NCBI RefSeq assembly: GCF_900142385.1
Contig: NZ_FRAQ01000001.1
Coordinates: 1,302,001 to 1,366,000, forward strand
From: Marinobacter antarcticus
GTDB lineage: Bacteria; Pseudomonadota; Gammaproteobacteria; Pseudomonadales; Oleiphilaceae
Length of the DNA: 64,000 nt
Reading direction: 5' to 3'
The stretch's first letter is position 1; each line of letters opens with the position of its first letter. The translations under genes and the position numbers were made by a program. A model generated the notes under the pieces. The model was not told the origin of the DNA. It made no database searches and saw nothing but the letters and a program-made list of their open reading frames with translations. Below, in pieces: positions 27,194-36,387 of the stretch.

Positions 27194-28057
27194 GTGAATC
27201 AAACCCAAAACATTGATTCAGTTGTTGAGCTTCAAGGTGATCTTGCAAGGAAACACAAGGCCTATGCGCCCACTGAGGCGGAAGCAACAAGAGCGTTAGT
27301 TGCTCAGGATTTTGAGGCCTTGCAGAAAAATGGCTATGTCATTATCGAAGGGTTGCTTAGCGAATCAGAATTAGAGTCAATCCGAGCGGCAACCTCACCG
27401 CTGTTGAATAAACCCGGCCGCAATAATTTTGAGGGCGTGAAAACACAGCGGGTTTACAATGTTCTGGAACAAACGCGGGCTATTGATTCCCTGGCCGTTC
27501 ATCCGAGAATTACCGGCCTTCTGAATCGACTTTTTCAGCCAAATTATCTGCTTAGCCAAGCCCAAATAATCAATATCTTGCCTGGGGAGGCTGCCCAGCC
27601 ACTGCATTTTGATGATGGGTTCTATCCCATACCCCGACCCCGCAAGCCTCTCGGCGCGGCAACGGTATGGGCTATTGATGAGTTCACAGAAGATAATGGT
27701 GCAACGGTTCTCATCCCGGAAAGTCACCTGCTTGGCCAGGAAATAGTCACTGATCGCAGTAAAGTCGTTCCAGCCGTCATGCTTGCGGGGTCAGTTGTTT
27801 TCTTTCTCGGTACAACTTGGCACGGTGGTGGTAGCAACCAGTCAGCATCATCTCGCCTTGCTGTTACATGTCAGTACTGTGAGCCTTGGCTACGCCCACA
27901 GGAAAATTTCTTTCTGGAATTAAGCCAAGAAACTTTGGCCGCACTTCCTGAACAATTGCTGAGCATGGTTGGCTATTCGATTCATCCGCCTTTTATGGGC
28001 ATGGTTAATGGTATGCATCCCAAGCGTACATTGAGCGGCAAGAAACAAGGCAGTTAA
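27194..28057 (+). CDS. Phytanoyl-CoA dioxygenase (PhyH) family protein
   Basis: This Fe(II)/2-oxoglutarate-dependent oxygenase-like protein has about 287 residues. The metal site is visible: HFDDGFYPIPRP (His-x-Asp) and the distal His in TTWHGGGSNQS. Upstream, NGYVIIEGLLSESELESIRA is the usual PhyH opening, and SRLAVTCQYCEPWLRPQ supplies the 2-oxoglutarate Arg. I favour GTG 27194, which has AGGAG nine bases upstream, over ATG 27176 without one. The substrate is unknown. The gene is AT-richer than its neighbours and its stop runs into an attC-like site, so it may be a captured cassette. Confidence 0.8.
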   Translation: MNQTQNIDSVVELQGDLARKHKAYAPTEAEATRALVAQDFEALQKNGYVIIEGLLSESELESIRAATSPLLNKPGRNNFEGVKTQRVYNVLEQTRAIDSLAVHPRITGLLNRLFQPNYLLSQAQIINILPGEAAQPLHFDDGFYPIPRPRKPLGAATVWAIDEFTEDNGATVLIPESHLLGQEIVTDRSKVVPAVMLAGSVVFFLGTTWHGGGSNQSASSRLAVTCQYCEPWLRPQENFFLELSQETLAALPEQLLSMVGYSIHPPFMGMVNGMHPKRTLSGKKQGS

Positions 28058-28134
28058 CAAGGCCTTGCACGACGCACCTTTTTCTTTGCGGCTTTGCCTC
28101 CACTACTAAGTCGCGCATGCTGGCGGCGTCAGGA
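28052..28134. repeat. attC-like site after the PhyH gene
   Basis: It begins AGTTAACAAGGCC across the PhyH stop codon and ends GCTGGCGGCGTCAGGA. The left box and the AAGGCC run are as in many attC sites. The right box GTCAGGA differs from GTTRRRY at two positions. Inner arms CACGAC and GTCGCG can pair. This is the usual place of attC, at the 3' end of a cassette gene. Confidence 0.4.
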
Positions 28135-28166
28135 CCATTCTTACCTAACTCCAAGGAACCGAGTCA

Positions 28167-28349
28167 ATGAACCAACACCCAATTGAAGCCTGGCACCAAC
28201 TCGTCAAATCCAGTGACCCATCCCGCTTGGACAGCCTGCTAGCAGAAGACGCAGTGTTCATCTCACCAATCGTCCATACGCCACAGCGTGGCAAAGCCCT
28301 GACCAAAGCCTATTTGAGTGCCCACGACCCCAGGCGGCACTCGCGCTGA
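28167..28349 (+). pseudogene. Truncated SnoaL/NTF2-like protein
   Basis: The frame encodes NQHPIEAWHQLVKSSDPSRL followed by LLAEDAVFISPIVHTPQRGK. This is the start of a SnoaL/NTF2-like fold of about 130 residues, of which only about 55 are present. It breaks at about 28330 and runs out of frame into a fragment of an unrelated membrane protein. CCAAGGA precedes the ATG. Confidence 0.55.
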
Positions 28350-28591
28350 GTGGCCTGCTGCTTTCGGTTTTGATAATTGGTGTGGCCTACCTGTCGTTAC
28401 CTTGGCTGGACCCTAGCCAACCGTTGCAGGTTTGGGGTATTGGGTTGGCGTGGCTCGCACTCACGCTCGTTTTCGAGTTTTCGTTTGAGCTCTGGCAAGG
28501 CAAGTCGTGGCCCGAGTTGTTTGAAGCCTACACATTTGAAGGTGGCAACCTCTGGCTTGTCGTCCTCCCGACATTTACAGCATCAAAGTAG
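28331..28591 (+). pseudogene. C-terminal fragment of a membrane protein
   Basis: In the frame beginning at 28331 the sequence reads AALALSGLLLSVLIIGVAYL, then LSLPWLDPSQPLQVWGIG and LAWLALTLVFEFSFELW. That is two membrane helices and an amphipathic tail ending LWLVVLPTFTASK. There is no start codon with a ribosome-binding site. The 5' part seems to have been replaced by the SnoaL-like fragment. I do not recognise the family. The following stretch to 28743 holds no gene; it has a GCCCTTCGGGC hairpin. Confidence 0.45.
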
Positions 28592-28743
28592 CCTTGGGTC
28601 ACACTGGCGCCCGGCACGCCCGCCGTTCCCGAGTTCTACAAGGCTTGCGAAGTGTGGTCCAATGAAAATATCAGCGTCGCGCGGCCCTTCGGGCGCGGTC
28701 GCAGAAGGGGTAACTCGAAAGCAAGGAATCCTGAGGAGCAAGA

Positions 28744-31137
28744 ATGGCTGTACCCGAGGCGTTAACCGAGGATCAGATTTACCACCGCTGTCCGTCGGAG
28801 AAGCTGGACTTTGAAACCACCGAAACGCTGGAAGACCTTGAACTGCCGTTTGGTCAGGATCGCATGCTGCGGGCCCTGGAATTCGGGGCCAGCATGACTG
28901 CCAGTGGATTCAACCTGTTTGTGCTGGGGCCCACCGGCGCGGGCAAGCATGAACTGGTAAAGCGATTTCTGGCCAGTCACGCCGCAGGTAAGCCGGTGCC
29001 GTCTGACTGGTGCCATGTGTTCAATTTCCAGCAGTCAGACAAACCGAACACCATTGAGTTGCCGCCGGGCGACGGTCGAACGTTCAGGAACGACATGAAC
29101 GATCTGGTCAGCGAGCTGAGAACGGCCATTCCGGCTACGTTCGAAAGTGAGGAATACCAGTCCCATATTCAGGAACTGCAGGAGGAGGTGACCCGTCGCC
29201 AGCAGAAAGGCCTGCTGGTCATTCAGGAAGAGGCGAATGCCAATAACATTGCCATGGTATCCACGCCCGCCGGGTTTTCCTTTGCCCCTATGCGCAAAGG
29301 CGAGGTGATCGAGCCCGAGGAGTACAAAAACTTCTCCGATGAAGAGAAAGAGCTGGTTGAAACCAAGGTGGAAGATCTCCAGAAAAAGCTTCAGCAGGCT
29401 ATCCAGCAGGTTCCGCGGTTGCGCAAGGAAGTGCGGGAGCGGATACATCAGCTTAATGACGAGATGGTGCAGCTCACGCTCGGTGGCCCCATCGGTGAAT
29501 TGCGCGAGAAGTGGTCGCATATGCCCGTGGTGGTCGCCCACCTGGATGCGGTGCGGGAAGACATAGTGGAGCACGCCGAAGCCTTCCAGGATGACGAGAA
29601 TGGTGCTCCCGCCGGGTTACTGAACCGGTACCGGGTGAACCTGCTGGTCGACAATGCCGAAACCCGGGGAGCCCCGGTGGTGTATGAAGACCTGCCCACC
29701 CATCAGCACCTGAGCGGTCAGATCGAACACAGGGCCCGTCAGGGTAACCTGTATACCGATTTCACTCTGATTCGTGCCGGCTCCCTTCACCGGGCCAACG
29801 GCGGTTACCTGATTCTGGACGCCCGGCGCATTCTTATGCAGCCTCTGGCCTGGGAGAGCCTGAAGCGTATTCTGTTCTCTGGTGAAATCCGGATCGAATC
29901 GCTGGAGCGTTTGTATGGGTTGGCGTCCACGGTCAGCCAGCAGCCAGAGCCGATTCCGCTGAACGTGAAGGTGGTTATGCTGGGCGACCGTATGTTGTAT
30001 TACCTGTTGTCCCATTACGATCCGGACTTTCTGGACCTGTTCAAGGTGGAAGCAGACTTCGAAGACGATCTGGACCGGGATGATGGAAGTTACACGCTCT
30101 ATGCCCGGATGATTGCCACTATGGCCCGGGCTTCCGGGTTGAAGGTGCTCGACAAGGCTGCGGTGGCGAGGGTGATTGAACATGCGAGCCGTTTGGCCAG
30201 TGATCAGAAAAAGCTCACAGCCCACGACCGTGAGCTGAAAGACTTGCTTGCCGAAGCAGATCATTGGGCAAGTCAGGCTGGAGAGAGCCACATCGGTGCT
30301 GAGCACGTACAGCAGGCCATTGATGAGCGGGAGTACCGGGCCAGCCGTATTCGCGAGCGCAGTCTGGATCAGATCCGCCGGGGCGTAATGATGATCGCCA
30401 CCGAGGGCGCGCAGGTGGGACAGGTGAACGGCCTTTCCGTGTTGCAGATTGGCGCCACCCGGTTCGGCCAGCCAACCCGCATAACCGCCACCGCGCGCCC
30501 TGGTAAAGGGCAGGTGGTGGATATCGAGCGGGAAGCCAAGCTTGGCGGGCCGATTCACAGCAAGGCGGTGATGATTCTGTCCCGCTTTCTGGCCAACCGC
30601 TATGCCCCGATGGGGCAGCTTTCGCTGTCTGCCAGCCTGGCGTTCGAGCAGTCCTACGGTGGAGTGGAGGGGGACTCCGCCTCGGTGGCGGAAACCTGCG
30701 TGTTGCTATCCGCCATTACCGGTGTTCCTTTGAAGCAGTCACTGGCGGTGACCGGTTCAATGAACCAGCACGGCGAGGTTCAGGCCGTGGGTGGTGTGAA
30801 CGAAAAAATCGAGGGCTTTTTCAATGTGTGCGCGCTGTCTGGAGGAGTGGCTGGCCAGGGCGCGCTGCTTCCGGCCAGTAACGTGGAGCACCTGATGCTC
30901 AACGAGCAGGTTCGGGAAGCCGTGCGGGAAGGGCGGTTCAGCGTTTACCCACTCAGTCATATCGATCAGGCCATTGAGCTGATGACCGGCATGGAAGCCG
31001 GCGTTCCCGGTGCCGATGGCGTTTACCCGGAGAACACCTTTAATCGCCTGGTGGCCGATCGGCTGGCGAAGTTTGCCGAAGTCAGTAAGAAAAATGACGA
31101 CGACAATACGAGCGGTAGCGGAGGCTCTGCTGTCTGA
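28744..31137 (+). CDS. Lon-related ATP-dependent protease
   Basis: This is a 797-residue AAA+ protease of the COG1067 family (related to E. coli YcbZ/LonH), distinct from housekeeping Lon. An AAA module with Walker A FVLGPTGAGKHELVKR (near residue 60) contains a long coiled insertion (residues 120-260). The C-terminal Lon protease domain follows, with the catalytic Ser in GVEGDSASVAETCVLLSAIT and the Lys in GGVNEKIEGFF. GAGGAG precedes the ATG. It is a single gene with no operon partner apparent. Substrates are unknown for this family. Confidence 0.9.
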   Translation: MAVPEALTEDQIYHRCPSEKLDFETTETLEDLELPFGQDRMLRALEFGASMTASGFNLFVLGPTGAGKHELVKRFLASHAAGKPVPSDWCHVFNFQQSDKPNTIELPPGDGRTFRNDMNDLVSELRTAIPATFESEEYQSHIQELQEEVTRRQQKGLLVIQEEANANNIAMVSTPAGFSFAPMRKGEVIEPEEYKNFSDEEKELVETKVEDLQKKLQQAIQQVPRLRKEVRERIHQLNDEMVQLTLGGPIGELREKWSHMPVVVAHLDAVREDIVEHAEAFQDDENGAPAGLLNRYRVNLLVDNAETRGAPVVYEDLPTHQHLSGQIEHRARQGNLYTDFTLIRAGSLHRANGGYLILDARRILMQPLAWESLKRILFSGEIRIESLERLYGLASTVSQQPEPIPLNVKVVMLGDRMLYYLLSHYDPDFLDLFKVEADFEDDLDRDDGSYTLYARMIATMARASGLKVLDKAAVARVIEHASRLASDQKKLTAHDRELKDLLAEADHWASQAGESHIGAEHVQQAIDEREYRASRIRERSLDQIRRGVMMIATEGAQVGQVNGLSVLQIGATRFGQPTRITATARPGKGQVVDIEREAKLGGPIHSKAVMILSRFLANRYAPMGQLSLSASLAFEQSYGGVEGDSASVAETCVLLSAITGVPLKQSLAVTGSMNQHGEVQAVGGVNEKIEGFFNVCALSGGVAGQGALLPASNVEHLMLNEQVREAVREGRFSVYPLSHIDQAIELMTGMEAGVPGADGVYPENTFNRLVADRLAKFAEVSKKNDDDNTSGSGGSAV

Positions 31138-31293
31138 ACTGAACCTGCCGATTACGGTTACGCCCTGACCAGTTCCGGCTCCAGGCATGCCGGCCTGGTT
31201 TGCCCAGGGGCGAGTGGTGAGTCGGTTGAGTCAGCGTCGAGAGGAGCCAGGCGTTGTATGGTAAGCAATGAAAGTACACCAGATGGAGTTGCA

Positions 31294-32097
31294 GTGATCG
31301 CCTACCAAAAACAACTGCTCATGATTCTTGCCGTTGGCTGGATTTCGATCGCCGGCGCCGATGAAGCCTGTCTGGCGTCAGCCCAGTCGGACCTGGAACG
31401 TCTCTACTGCGAGGTTGTAGAGCTCGGTGGAGGTGCAAGCCTGCCTTCTATGGTGGATTTCAAGCGTAATGATCCAAAGGTGCAGGCGCTGTTGTTGCGT
31501 CAGCCTGCCAAACGTCTGAGCCTGACATTGCCCGAGGTTTCGGCCACCCCTGAACCTGAGGCGACCACGCTACCGGGGGAACCCGCGAATGAATCCGGCT
31601 CTGAACCGTCGATTGCCCCGGGGTTGGCGGATTGCCAATTGAGGAACGAGTTCATTCAGTGCCCGAAATCGGCCTATGAGCTGGCAGGCAATCGCACACT
31701 GGCATCACTGGACGATGGCGTACTGGAACCGGGTAATCGCCTCGGAATAGTGCCTTTCGATGGCGAACGTAACGATGATGAAGCCGTGCGATCTTATCTT
31801 TCGGCCGCCTATGATCGTTACATCCCTAAAATGCTGGCCATTGGCCTTGGCGCAAACACCATGAGCTTCACGGCATTTCACAGCGCCTTTCACACCCTGG
31901 AAGGCGGCGGCGTGGATTTTTCCGAGCGTATGGGGCAGACCTACGAGCTGCTCAAACAGGACCGAAAAACTCTGGGCGTGAAAACCCGCTACCACGATGA
32001 GCTGCCAGAAAATCTGTCCCTGTGTGAAGCCATCGATCGCGACGTCATCGTGTGCGACAACGTCGGGACCAACTGGGTCTTTGTTCGGGCGAATTAA
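31294..32097 (+). CDS. Hypothetical exported protein
   Basis: This protein of about 267 residues probably has a signal peptide (YQKQLLMILAVGWISIAGAD) followed by a Cys-containing mature start (EACLASAQSDLERLYCEV). I favour GTG 31294, which has GGAG five bases upstream; ATG 31258 would add 12 residues. A Pro/Glu-rich linker spans about residues 90-125. The C-terminal domain has paired cysteines (LADCQLRNEFIQCP; LCEAIDRDVIVCDN), compatible with disulfides in the periplasm. I do not recognise a family. The gene precedes a TSUP permease by 64 bases. Confidence 0.65.
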   Translation: MIAYQKQLLMILAVGWISIAGADEACLASAQSDLERLYCEVVELGGGASLPSMVDFKRNDPKVQALLLRQPAKRLSLTLPEVSATPEPEATTLPGEPANESGSEPSIAPGLADCQLRNEFIQCPKSAYELAGNRTLASLDDGVLEPGNRLGIVPFDGERNDDEAVRSYLSAAYDRYIPKMLAIGLGANTMSFTAFHSAFHTLEGGGVDFSERMGQTYELLKQDRKTLGVKTRYHDELPENLSLCEAIDRDVIVCDNVGTNWVFVRAN

Positions 32098-32161
32098 TAG
32101 TCCCTGCGTAGCCTTGAGAAAATCGTTAAACTTGAACCATTTTTCCACCGCTCAGGAAGTT

Positions 32162-32986
32162 ATGTCAGATCTTTCCCTAATTCAGTATGGCTTGATCGCG
32201 CTGATTTTCATCTGGAGTGGTTTTGTACGTTCCGGGCTGGGCTTTGGTGGGGCGGTGCTGTCGCTGCCATTCTTGCTGCTCGTTAAAGACGATCCGCTGG
32301 TATTTTTGCCCATCATCGCGGTGCACCTGCTGGTGTTTTCATCGCTGACCATCTGGATGAACAATCGCCGCAGTCCTGACAAAAAAGATAGCAAGAGCAG
32401 CCAGAAATTAACCGGATTCGGGCCTGATGTTGTCGCAAAAGCGCCGGAAGGCACGGTTGACTGGCCCTACCTGTGGCGAATGCTGCGCATTATGCTGGTG
32501 CCCAAGCTGATTGGCGTGTTTGGATTGGTTACGCTGCCAGCAAATGTGCTGAGTGCGATTATTTTCGTGATTGTCGCGATTTACGCGATGTCGTACATCA
32601 TTAACCGGCCATTTCGCAGTAACAGTAAAACCGTGGATGTGGCGCTGTTGATGGCCGGTGGCTATATCAGCGGCACCTCGCTGATAGGCGCTCCGCTGAT
32701 TATTGCGGTTGCGGCGCAGCACGTGGCGCGAGAGAAACTGCGCGATACGCTGTTTGGCCTTTGGTTCATTCTGGTGCTGATCAAGCTGGCAGCATTTATC
32801 TGGGTCGGACTTGACCTGCAGCTGATTCACCACGTATGGCTGCTGCCCTGCGCCGCCATAGGACATGTGATCGGGCTGCGCTTTCACGAGCGCATTGTGA
32901 AAGCGGAAACACCGGTGTTTTTCCGCCTGCTGGGAGTGGTGCTGTTGGTGGTCAGTAGCGCTGGTATGGTCAGCGTGTTGCTTTAA
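32162..32986 (+). CDS. TSUP (TauE/SafE) family permease
   Basis: This is a 274-residue inner-membrane protein of the sulfite exporter TauE/SafE family, with about eight helices. The opening IWSGFVRSGLGFGGAVLSLP is the family's first repeat motif. The second-half repeat appears as MAGGYISGTSLIGAPLIIAV. A charged loop (NNRRSPDKKDSKSSQK) separates helices 2 and 3. ATG 32162 has AGGA upstream; in-frame codons before it overlap the previous gene. Members move sulfur-containing or organic anions, and the substrate here is unknown. Confidence 0.88.
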   Translation: MSDLSLIQYGLIALIFIWSGFVRSGLGFGGAVLSLPFLLLVKDDPLVFLPIIAVHLLVFSSLTIWMNNRRSPDKKDSKSSQKLTGFGPDVVAKAPEGTVDWPYLWRMLRIMLVPKLIGVFGLVTLPANVLSAIIFVIVAIYAMSYIINRPFRSNSKTVDVALLMAGGYISGTSLIGAPLIIAVAAQHVAREKLRDTLFGLWFILVLIKLAAFIWVGLDLQLIHHVWLLPCAAIGHVIGLRFHERIVKAETPVFFRLLGVVLLVVSSAGMVSVLL

Positions 32987-33064
32987 CCGCACTCTTCGGT
33001 GAATTCGATGCGGTTAAGTATGCCCCTCAGGGCAGCCATAAAGGGCATTGCGCAGTCAGCCTGG

Positions 33065-34243
33065 TTACAGCACCAATGAGGTTGCCAGGAACAGCATCAG
33101 GCCCATGCCGATAATGTCGGTGAAGGTGGTCAGAAAGATACTGCTGGCGGTGGCAGGGTCGGCGCCGAAGCGTTTGAGCACCAATGGCACGGCTACCCCG
33201 AAAATACCGCTGCCAATGCAGGCGCCGATCATGGCAATGAAGATGACAAGGCCAAGCATGGCCGGGTTTGCCGAATCGGTGGCCATGGCGTAGGCAAACA
33301 TGGCGATGCCGGCGATGACGCCCACAGCGGCGCCATTGAGCGCGCCCAGCAGAACTTCCTTGCGCAGTAATCGCCGGATTGGATAATCATTTATTTGCCC
33401 CAGCGTAATGCCACGCAGGGTAATCGCCAGCGCCTGGCAGCCGGTATTGCCGCTCTGCCCGGCAAGTACCGGCAGGAAGGCGGCCAGGGCGACGATCTGG
33501 GTGATGGTGCTCTCGAACATACCGACCACGAAGGCTGCGGCAAAGGCGGTGATCAGGTTCACTTGCAGCCAGGGGTGTCGCATGCGGAAGGCGGCGAGCA
33601 CCGGCGTGTTAATCTGCTCTTCTTTCGCCACACCATACTGGGAGCCGGCCTGGGCGCTCAGTTCCGAGGCGATGCGTTCATACAGTTTCCAGCCGCGCAC
33701 TTCGCCCACCACATGCTGCTGCTCGTCCACCACCGGGTACATCCGGTAGTGCCGGTAAAGCACCTCGCTAACTGCGTCTTCCACCTGTGTTTTCTGTAGA
33801 AAGGCGAAGGGTTCGCGCACCATGATGCTGGACAGAGCCTCGGAGGGCTTGGCGAGAATCAGGTCGCGCATACCCACCACACCCACCAGACGGTCATTTT
33901 CCGTCACGAAGATGTAACTGATCTCGGAAACGTCGGCACTCTTTACCATGAAAGTCAGCGCTTCGGCGACGGTATAGCTTTCCGGTAACGTCGCTGTCAC
34001 CGGTGTCATCAGTTCACCAATGGTTTCTTCCATACCGGAGAGCACTGCACGGGTGGCTGCGTTGTTCGGCGCCGCTGCTTCGCCCAGGTGAGAGGCAATG
34101 GTCAGAGCCTGTTCTGCGGGCAATCGCGAGAGAATGAACTGGATATCGTCCGCCGGCAGCCCGACCAGCGCTTCGGCGGCATCCAGGGGAGTGAGCTCTC
34201 GGATATGCTCAATCTGCTCGGTCAGCTCCATACTCTGCGTCAT
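33065..34243 (-). CDS. mgtE: Magnesium transporter MgtE
   Basis: This Mg2+ channel/transporter has 392 residues. A short N-terminal domain (IEHIRELTPLDAAEALVGLP) is followed by a CBS pair (about residues 90-200, with MTPVTATLPESYTVAEAL and VVDEQQHVVGEVRGWKL). Five membrane helices include the ion-pore segment VLAGQSGNTGCQALAITLRG. ATG 34243 has GGAGCG five bases upstream; the longer frame lacks support. The N domain is shorter than in the 450-residue Thermus MgtE. It is a single gene. Confidence 0.92.
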   Translation of the reverse strand: MTQSMELTEQIEHIRELTPLDAAEALVGLPADDIQFILSRLPAEQALTIASHLGEAAAPNNAATRAVLSGMEETIGELMTPVTATLPESYTVAEALTFMVKSADVSEISYIFVTENDRLVGVVGMRDLILAKPSEALSSIMVREPFAFLQKTQVEDAVSEVLYRHYRMYPVVDEQQHVVGEVRGWKLYERIASELSAQAGSQYGVAKEEQINTPVLAAFRMRHPWLQVNLITAFAAAFVVGMFESTITQIVALAAFLPVLAGQSGNTGCQALAITLRGITLGQINDYPIRRLLRKEVLLGALNGAAVGVIAGIAMFAYAMATDSANPAMLGLVIFIAMIGACIGSGIFGVAVPLVLKRFGADPATASSIFLTTFTDIIGMGLMLFLATSLVL

Positions 34244-34448
34244 GTCGCGCTCCGGTATCGGTGTTGGAAATCTGACTATAGCAGGAGCGGGACAAAGCGG
34301 TGGAGTGAGTTTCGGCTTGTGACGTCCTCGCTTTCCCCCGACAATACCCTTGGATTTGCCTGTCATCCCAATGTCAGGCAGCCCACCCAAAAGCGCTAAA
34401 ACCCGCGGGCATTGATTCGTGCCTGTTATCCGAGATTAACAGTGGTGT

Positions 34449-34682
34449 ATGAGACGCATGAGTAACGAACAACCGAACAATCCATTGCACGGTGTAACGC
34501 TTGAGCAAGTCGTAACAAGGCTGCAAGAGCATTACGGCTGGGATGGGTTGGCGCAAAGAATCAACATCAACTGCTTTAAAAGCGACCCGTCGATCAAGTC
34601 ATCGTTGAAGTTTTTACGCAAAACCCAGTGGGCCAGAGACAAGGTTGAGAGCTTGTATATATCAACTTTTGAAGAAGGATAA
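34449..34682 (+). CDS. VF530 family DNA-binding protein
   Basis: This small protein of 77 residues matches the VF530/DUF2132 family almost end to end: [40 protein letters not shown] and [18 protein letters not shown]. The family adopts a helical fold and has been described as DNA-binding; its cellular role is unknown. Either ATG 34449 or 34458 could be the start, as neither has a strong ribosome-binding site. Confidence 0.88.
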   Translation: MRRMSNEQPNNPLHGVTLEQVVTRLQEHYGWDGLAQRININCFKSDPSIKSSLKFLRKTQWARDKVESLYISTFEEG

Positions 34683-35063
34683 AGAAAGCAAGCTCACCAT
34701 TCATCTTCCGGCTTTTAGGCGTACATTGGAACGTCAGTTATATATCGGTCAGTGAACTGGCAAAAAACGTCCACCCGGCCCAAGAAGGGACAGGGAGAAT
34801 GCCATGCCAGGAGGCGATGGATGCAGTGCGGCTCTGATCGCCTCGCATCCGCTCTCCAGCCAGATTGCACCATAACTAAGCGCCTCTCTTTAGACTGCAC
34901 GTTTTTGGGCATGTTGCTGTGTGGCGTGAGCCGCTCAGCGCCTGTTTTTCTATAGTAACCATCTGAAATATAAAGGAGTTTTTAAAGTCTGGAACGGCTA
35001 GTGCAGAGCAGGGTTGCGTAACTGACGAATTGCGCAACCCACTAGAATGCAAAGGATGACGAA
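34683..35063 (+). other. Intergenic region upstream of urtA
   Basis: These 381 bases contain no convincing gene; short frames in both directions lack ribosome-binding sites and family matches. The urt-ure promoter should lie here. I searched by eye for a sigma-54 -24/-12 pair and NtrC dyads and found only a half site TGCACCA (34868 region), which is not convincing. The 3' end carries a strong stem-loop, listed separately. Confidence 0.6.
34998..35045 (+). promoter_or_regulatory. Structured leader before urtA
   Basis: GGGTTGCG (35011-35018) pairs with CGCAACCC (35033-35040), extended inward by up to three pairs to a loop CTGACGAA. Outside it, CTAGT (34998-35002) pairs with ACTAG (35041-35045) across an 8-base one-sided bulge. 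The structure ends 18 bases before the urtA ATG, so it lies in the mRNA leader and could affect translation. The loop contains ACGA, as in guanidine-II hairpins, but only one hairpin is present, so I do not call it a riboswitch. Confidence 0.5.
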
Positions 35064-36362
35064 ATGAGCATCAAAAAAAACGTGAAACTGGGCCTCTCTG
35101 CACTGGCGCTATCCATCTCTCTCAACTCCGTTGCCGCTGAAGATCCTATCAAGGTCGGTATCCTGCACTCCCTCTCCGGCACCATGGCGATCAGTGAATC
35201 CACCCTGAAAGACACCATGCTGATGCTGATCGAAAAGCAGAACAAAGCCGGCGGTGTGCTGGGTCGTCAGCTTGAGCCGGTGGTTGTGGACCCCGCCTCC
35301 AACTGGCCGCTGTTTGCCGAAAAAGCCCGTGAGCTGCTGGCAAAAGAAAAAGTGGACGTGATCTTCGGTAACTGGACCTCGGTTTCCCGTAAATCCGTAT
35401 TGCCGGTGATAGAAGAGCTGAACGGCCTTCTGTTTTACCCGGTTCAGTACGAGGGTGAGGAATCCTCCGAGAACGTTTTCTACACCGGTGCCGCGCCCAA
35501 CCAGCAGGCCATTCCGGCGGTTGACTACCTGATGAACGACATTGGCGTTGAGCGCTGGGTTCTGGCAGGCACCGACTACGTTTATCCTCGCACCACCAAC
35601 AAGATCCTCGAGACCTACCTCAAGGACAAAGGCGTGGCCGCTGGCGACATCATGATCAACTACACGCCGTTTGGTCATTCCAACTGGCAGGCCATTGTTT
35701 CCGATATCAAAGCGTTTGGTAGCGCTGGCAAGAAGACCGCCGTGGTTTCAACCATCAACGGTGATGCCAACGTTCCGTTTTACCGCGAACTGGGCAACCA
35801 GGGTATCGACGCCGCCGACATTCCGGTGGTTGCCTTCTCCGTGGGCGAGCAGGAACTGTCTGGTATAGACACCGCGCCTCTGGTGGGGCATCTGGCGGCC
35901 TGGAACTACTTCATGAGCGTGGAAAGTGACGCCAACTACGATTTCATCGATGCCTGGGTTGCCTATTCGGGTAACGAAGAGGCCGTCACCAACGACCCGA
36001 TGGAAGCGCACTACATCGGCTTCAACATGTACATCGAGGCGGTCAAGAAGGCCGGCACTACTGACGTAGATGCTGTGAAAGACGCCATCATCGGCGTAGC
36101 CGTTCCTAACCTCACCGGTGGCTACGCCACCATGATGCCGAATCATCACATCACCAAGCCCGTGCTGATCGGCGAGATTCAGGACAACGGCCAGTTCTCC
36201 GTAGTCTGGGAAACGCCGTCTACCGTAGCGGGCGATGCCTGGTCTGACTTCCTGCCGGGTTCCAAAGACCTGATCAGTGACTGGCGCAAGCCGCTGTTCT
36301 GCGGAAACTTCAACGTGGTTTCCGGCACCTGCGGTGGTAAGGCCAAAGCAGCTGCTGAGTAA
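35064..36362 (+). CDS. urtA: Urea ABC transporter substrate-binding protein
   Basis: UrtA captures urea in the periplasm for the UrtBCDE importer. The 432-residue protein has a signal peptide ending near VAAEDPIKVG. It has the type I binding-protein body of the branched-chain family: GILHSLSGTMAISESTLKDT, FGNWTSVSRKSVLPVIEE, YPVQYEGEESSENVFYTGA and PNLTGGYATMMPNHHITKP. These segments are specific to UrtA/FmdD/AmiC-type proteins. AAAGGATG precedes the ATG. A Rho-independent terminator directly downstream probably sets a high ratio of UrtA to the membrane components. Confidence 0.95.
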   Translation: MSIKKNVKLGLSALALSISLNSVAAEDPIKVGILHSLSGTMAISESTLKDTMLMLIEKQNKAGGVLGRQLEPVVVDPASNWPLFAEKARELLAKEKVDVIFGNWTSVSRKSVLPVIEELNGLLFYPVQYEGEESSENVFYTGAAPNQQAIPAVDYLMNDIGVERWVLAGTDYVYPRTTNKILETYLKDKGVAAGDIMINYTPFGHSNWQAIVSDIKAFGSAGKKTAVVSTINGDANVPFYRELGNQGIDAADIPVVAFSVGEQELSGIDTAPLVGHLAAWNYFMSVESDANYDFIDAWVAYSGNEEAVTNDPMEAHYIGFNMYIEAVKKAGTTDVDAVKDAIIGVAVPNLTGGYATMMPNHHITKPVLIGEIQDNGQFSVVWETPSTVAGDAWSDFLPGSKDLISDWRKPLFCGNFNVVSGTCGGKAKAAAE

Positions 36363-36387
36363 AGTTTCAAGCGGTTAGCACCGTTTT

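Noticed and set aside
31181..31198. CCAGGC/GCCTGG hairpin after the Lon-related protease gene as terminator
   Set aside because: Short stem with only two T after it; too weak to call.
34752..34955. Small frames in the urtA upstream region as genes
   Set aside because: No ribosome-binding site, atypical composition and no recognisable protein.
34998..35045. Guanidine-II (mini-ykkC) riboswitch before urtA
   Set aside because: The class needs two small hairpins with ACGR loops; only one long hairpin with a larger loop is present.
34683..35063. Sigma-54 promoter and NtrC dyads for urtA
   Set aside because: No GG-N10-GC pair with good flanks was found by eye; only a TGCACCA half site.
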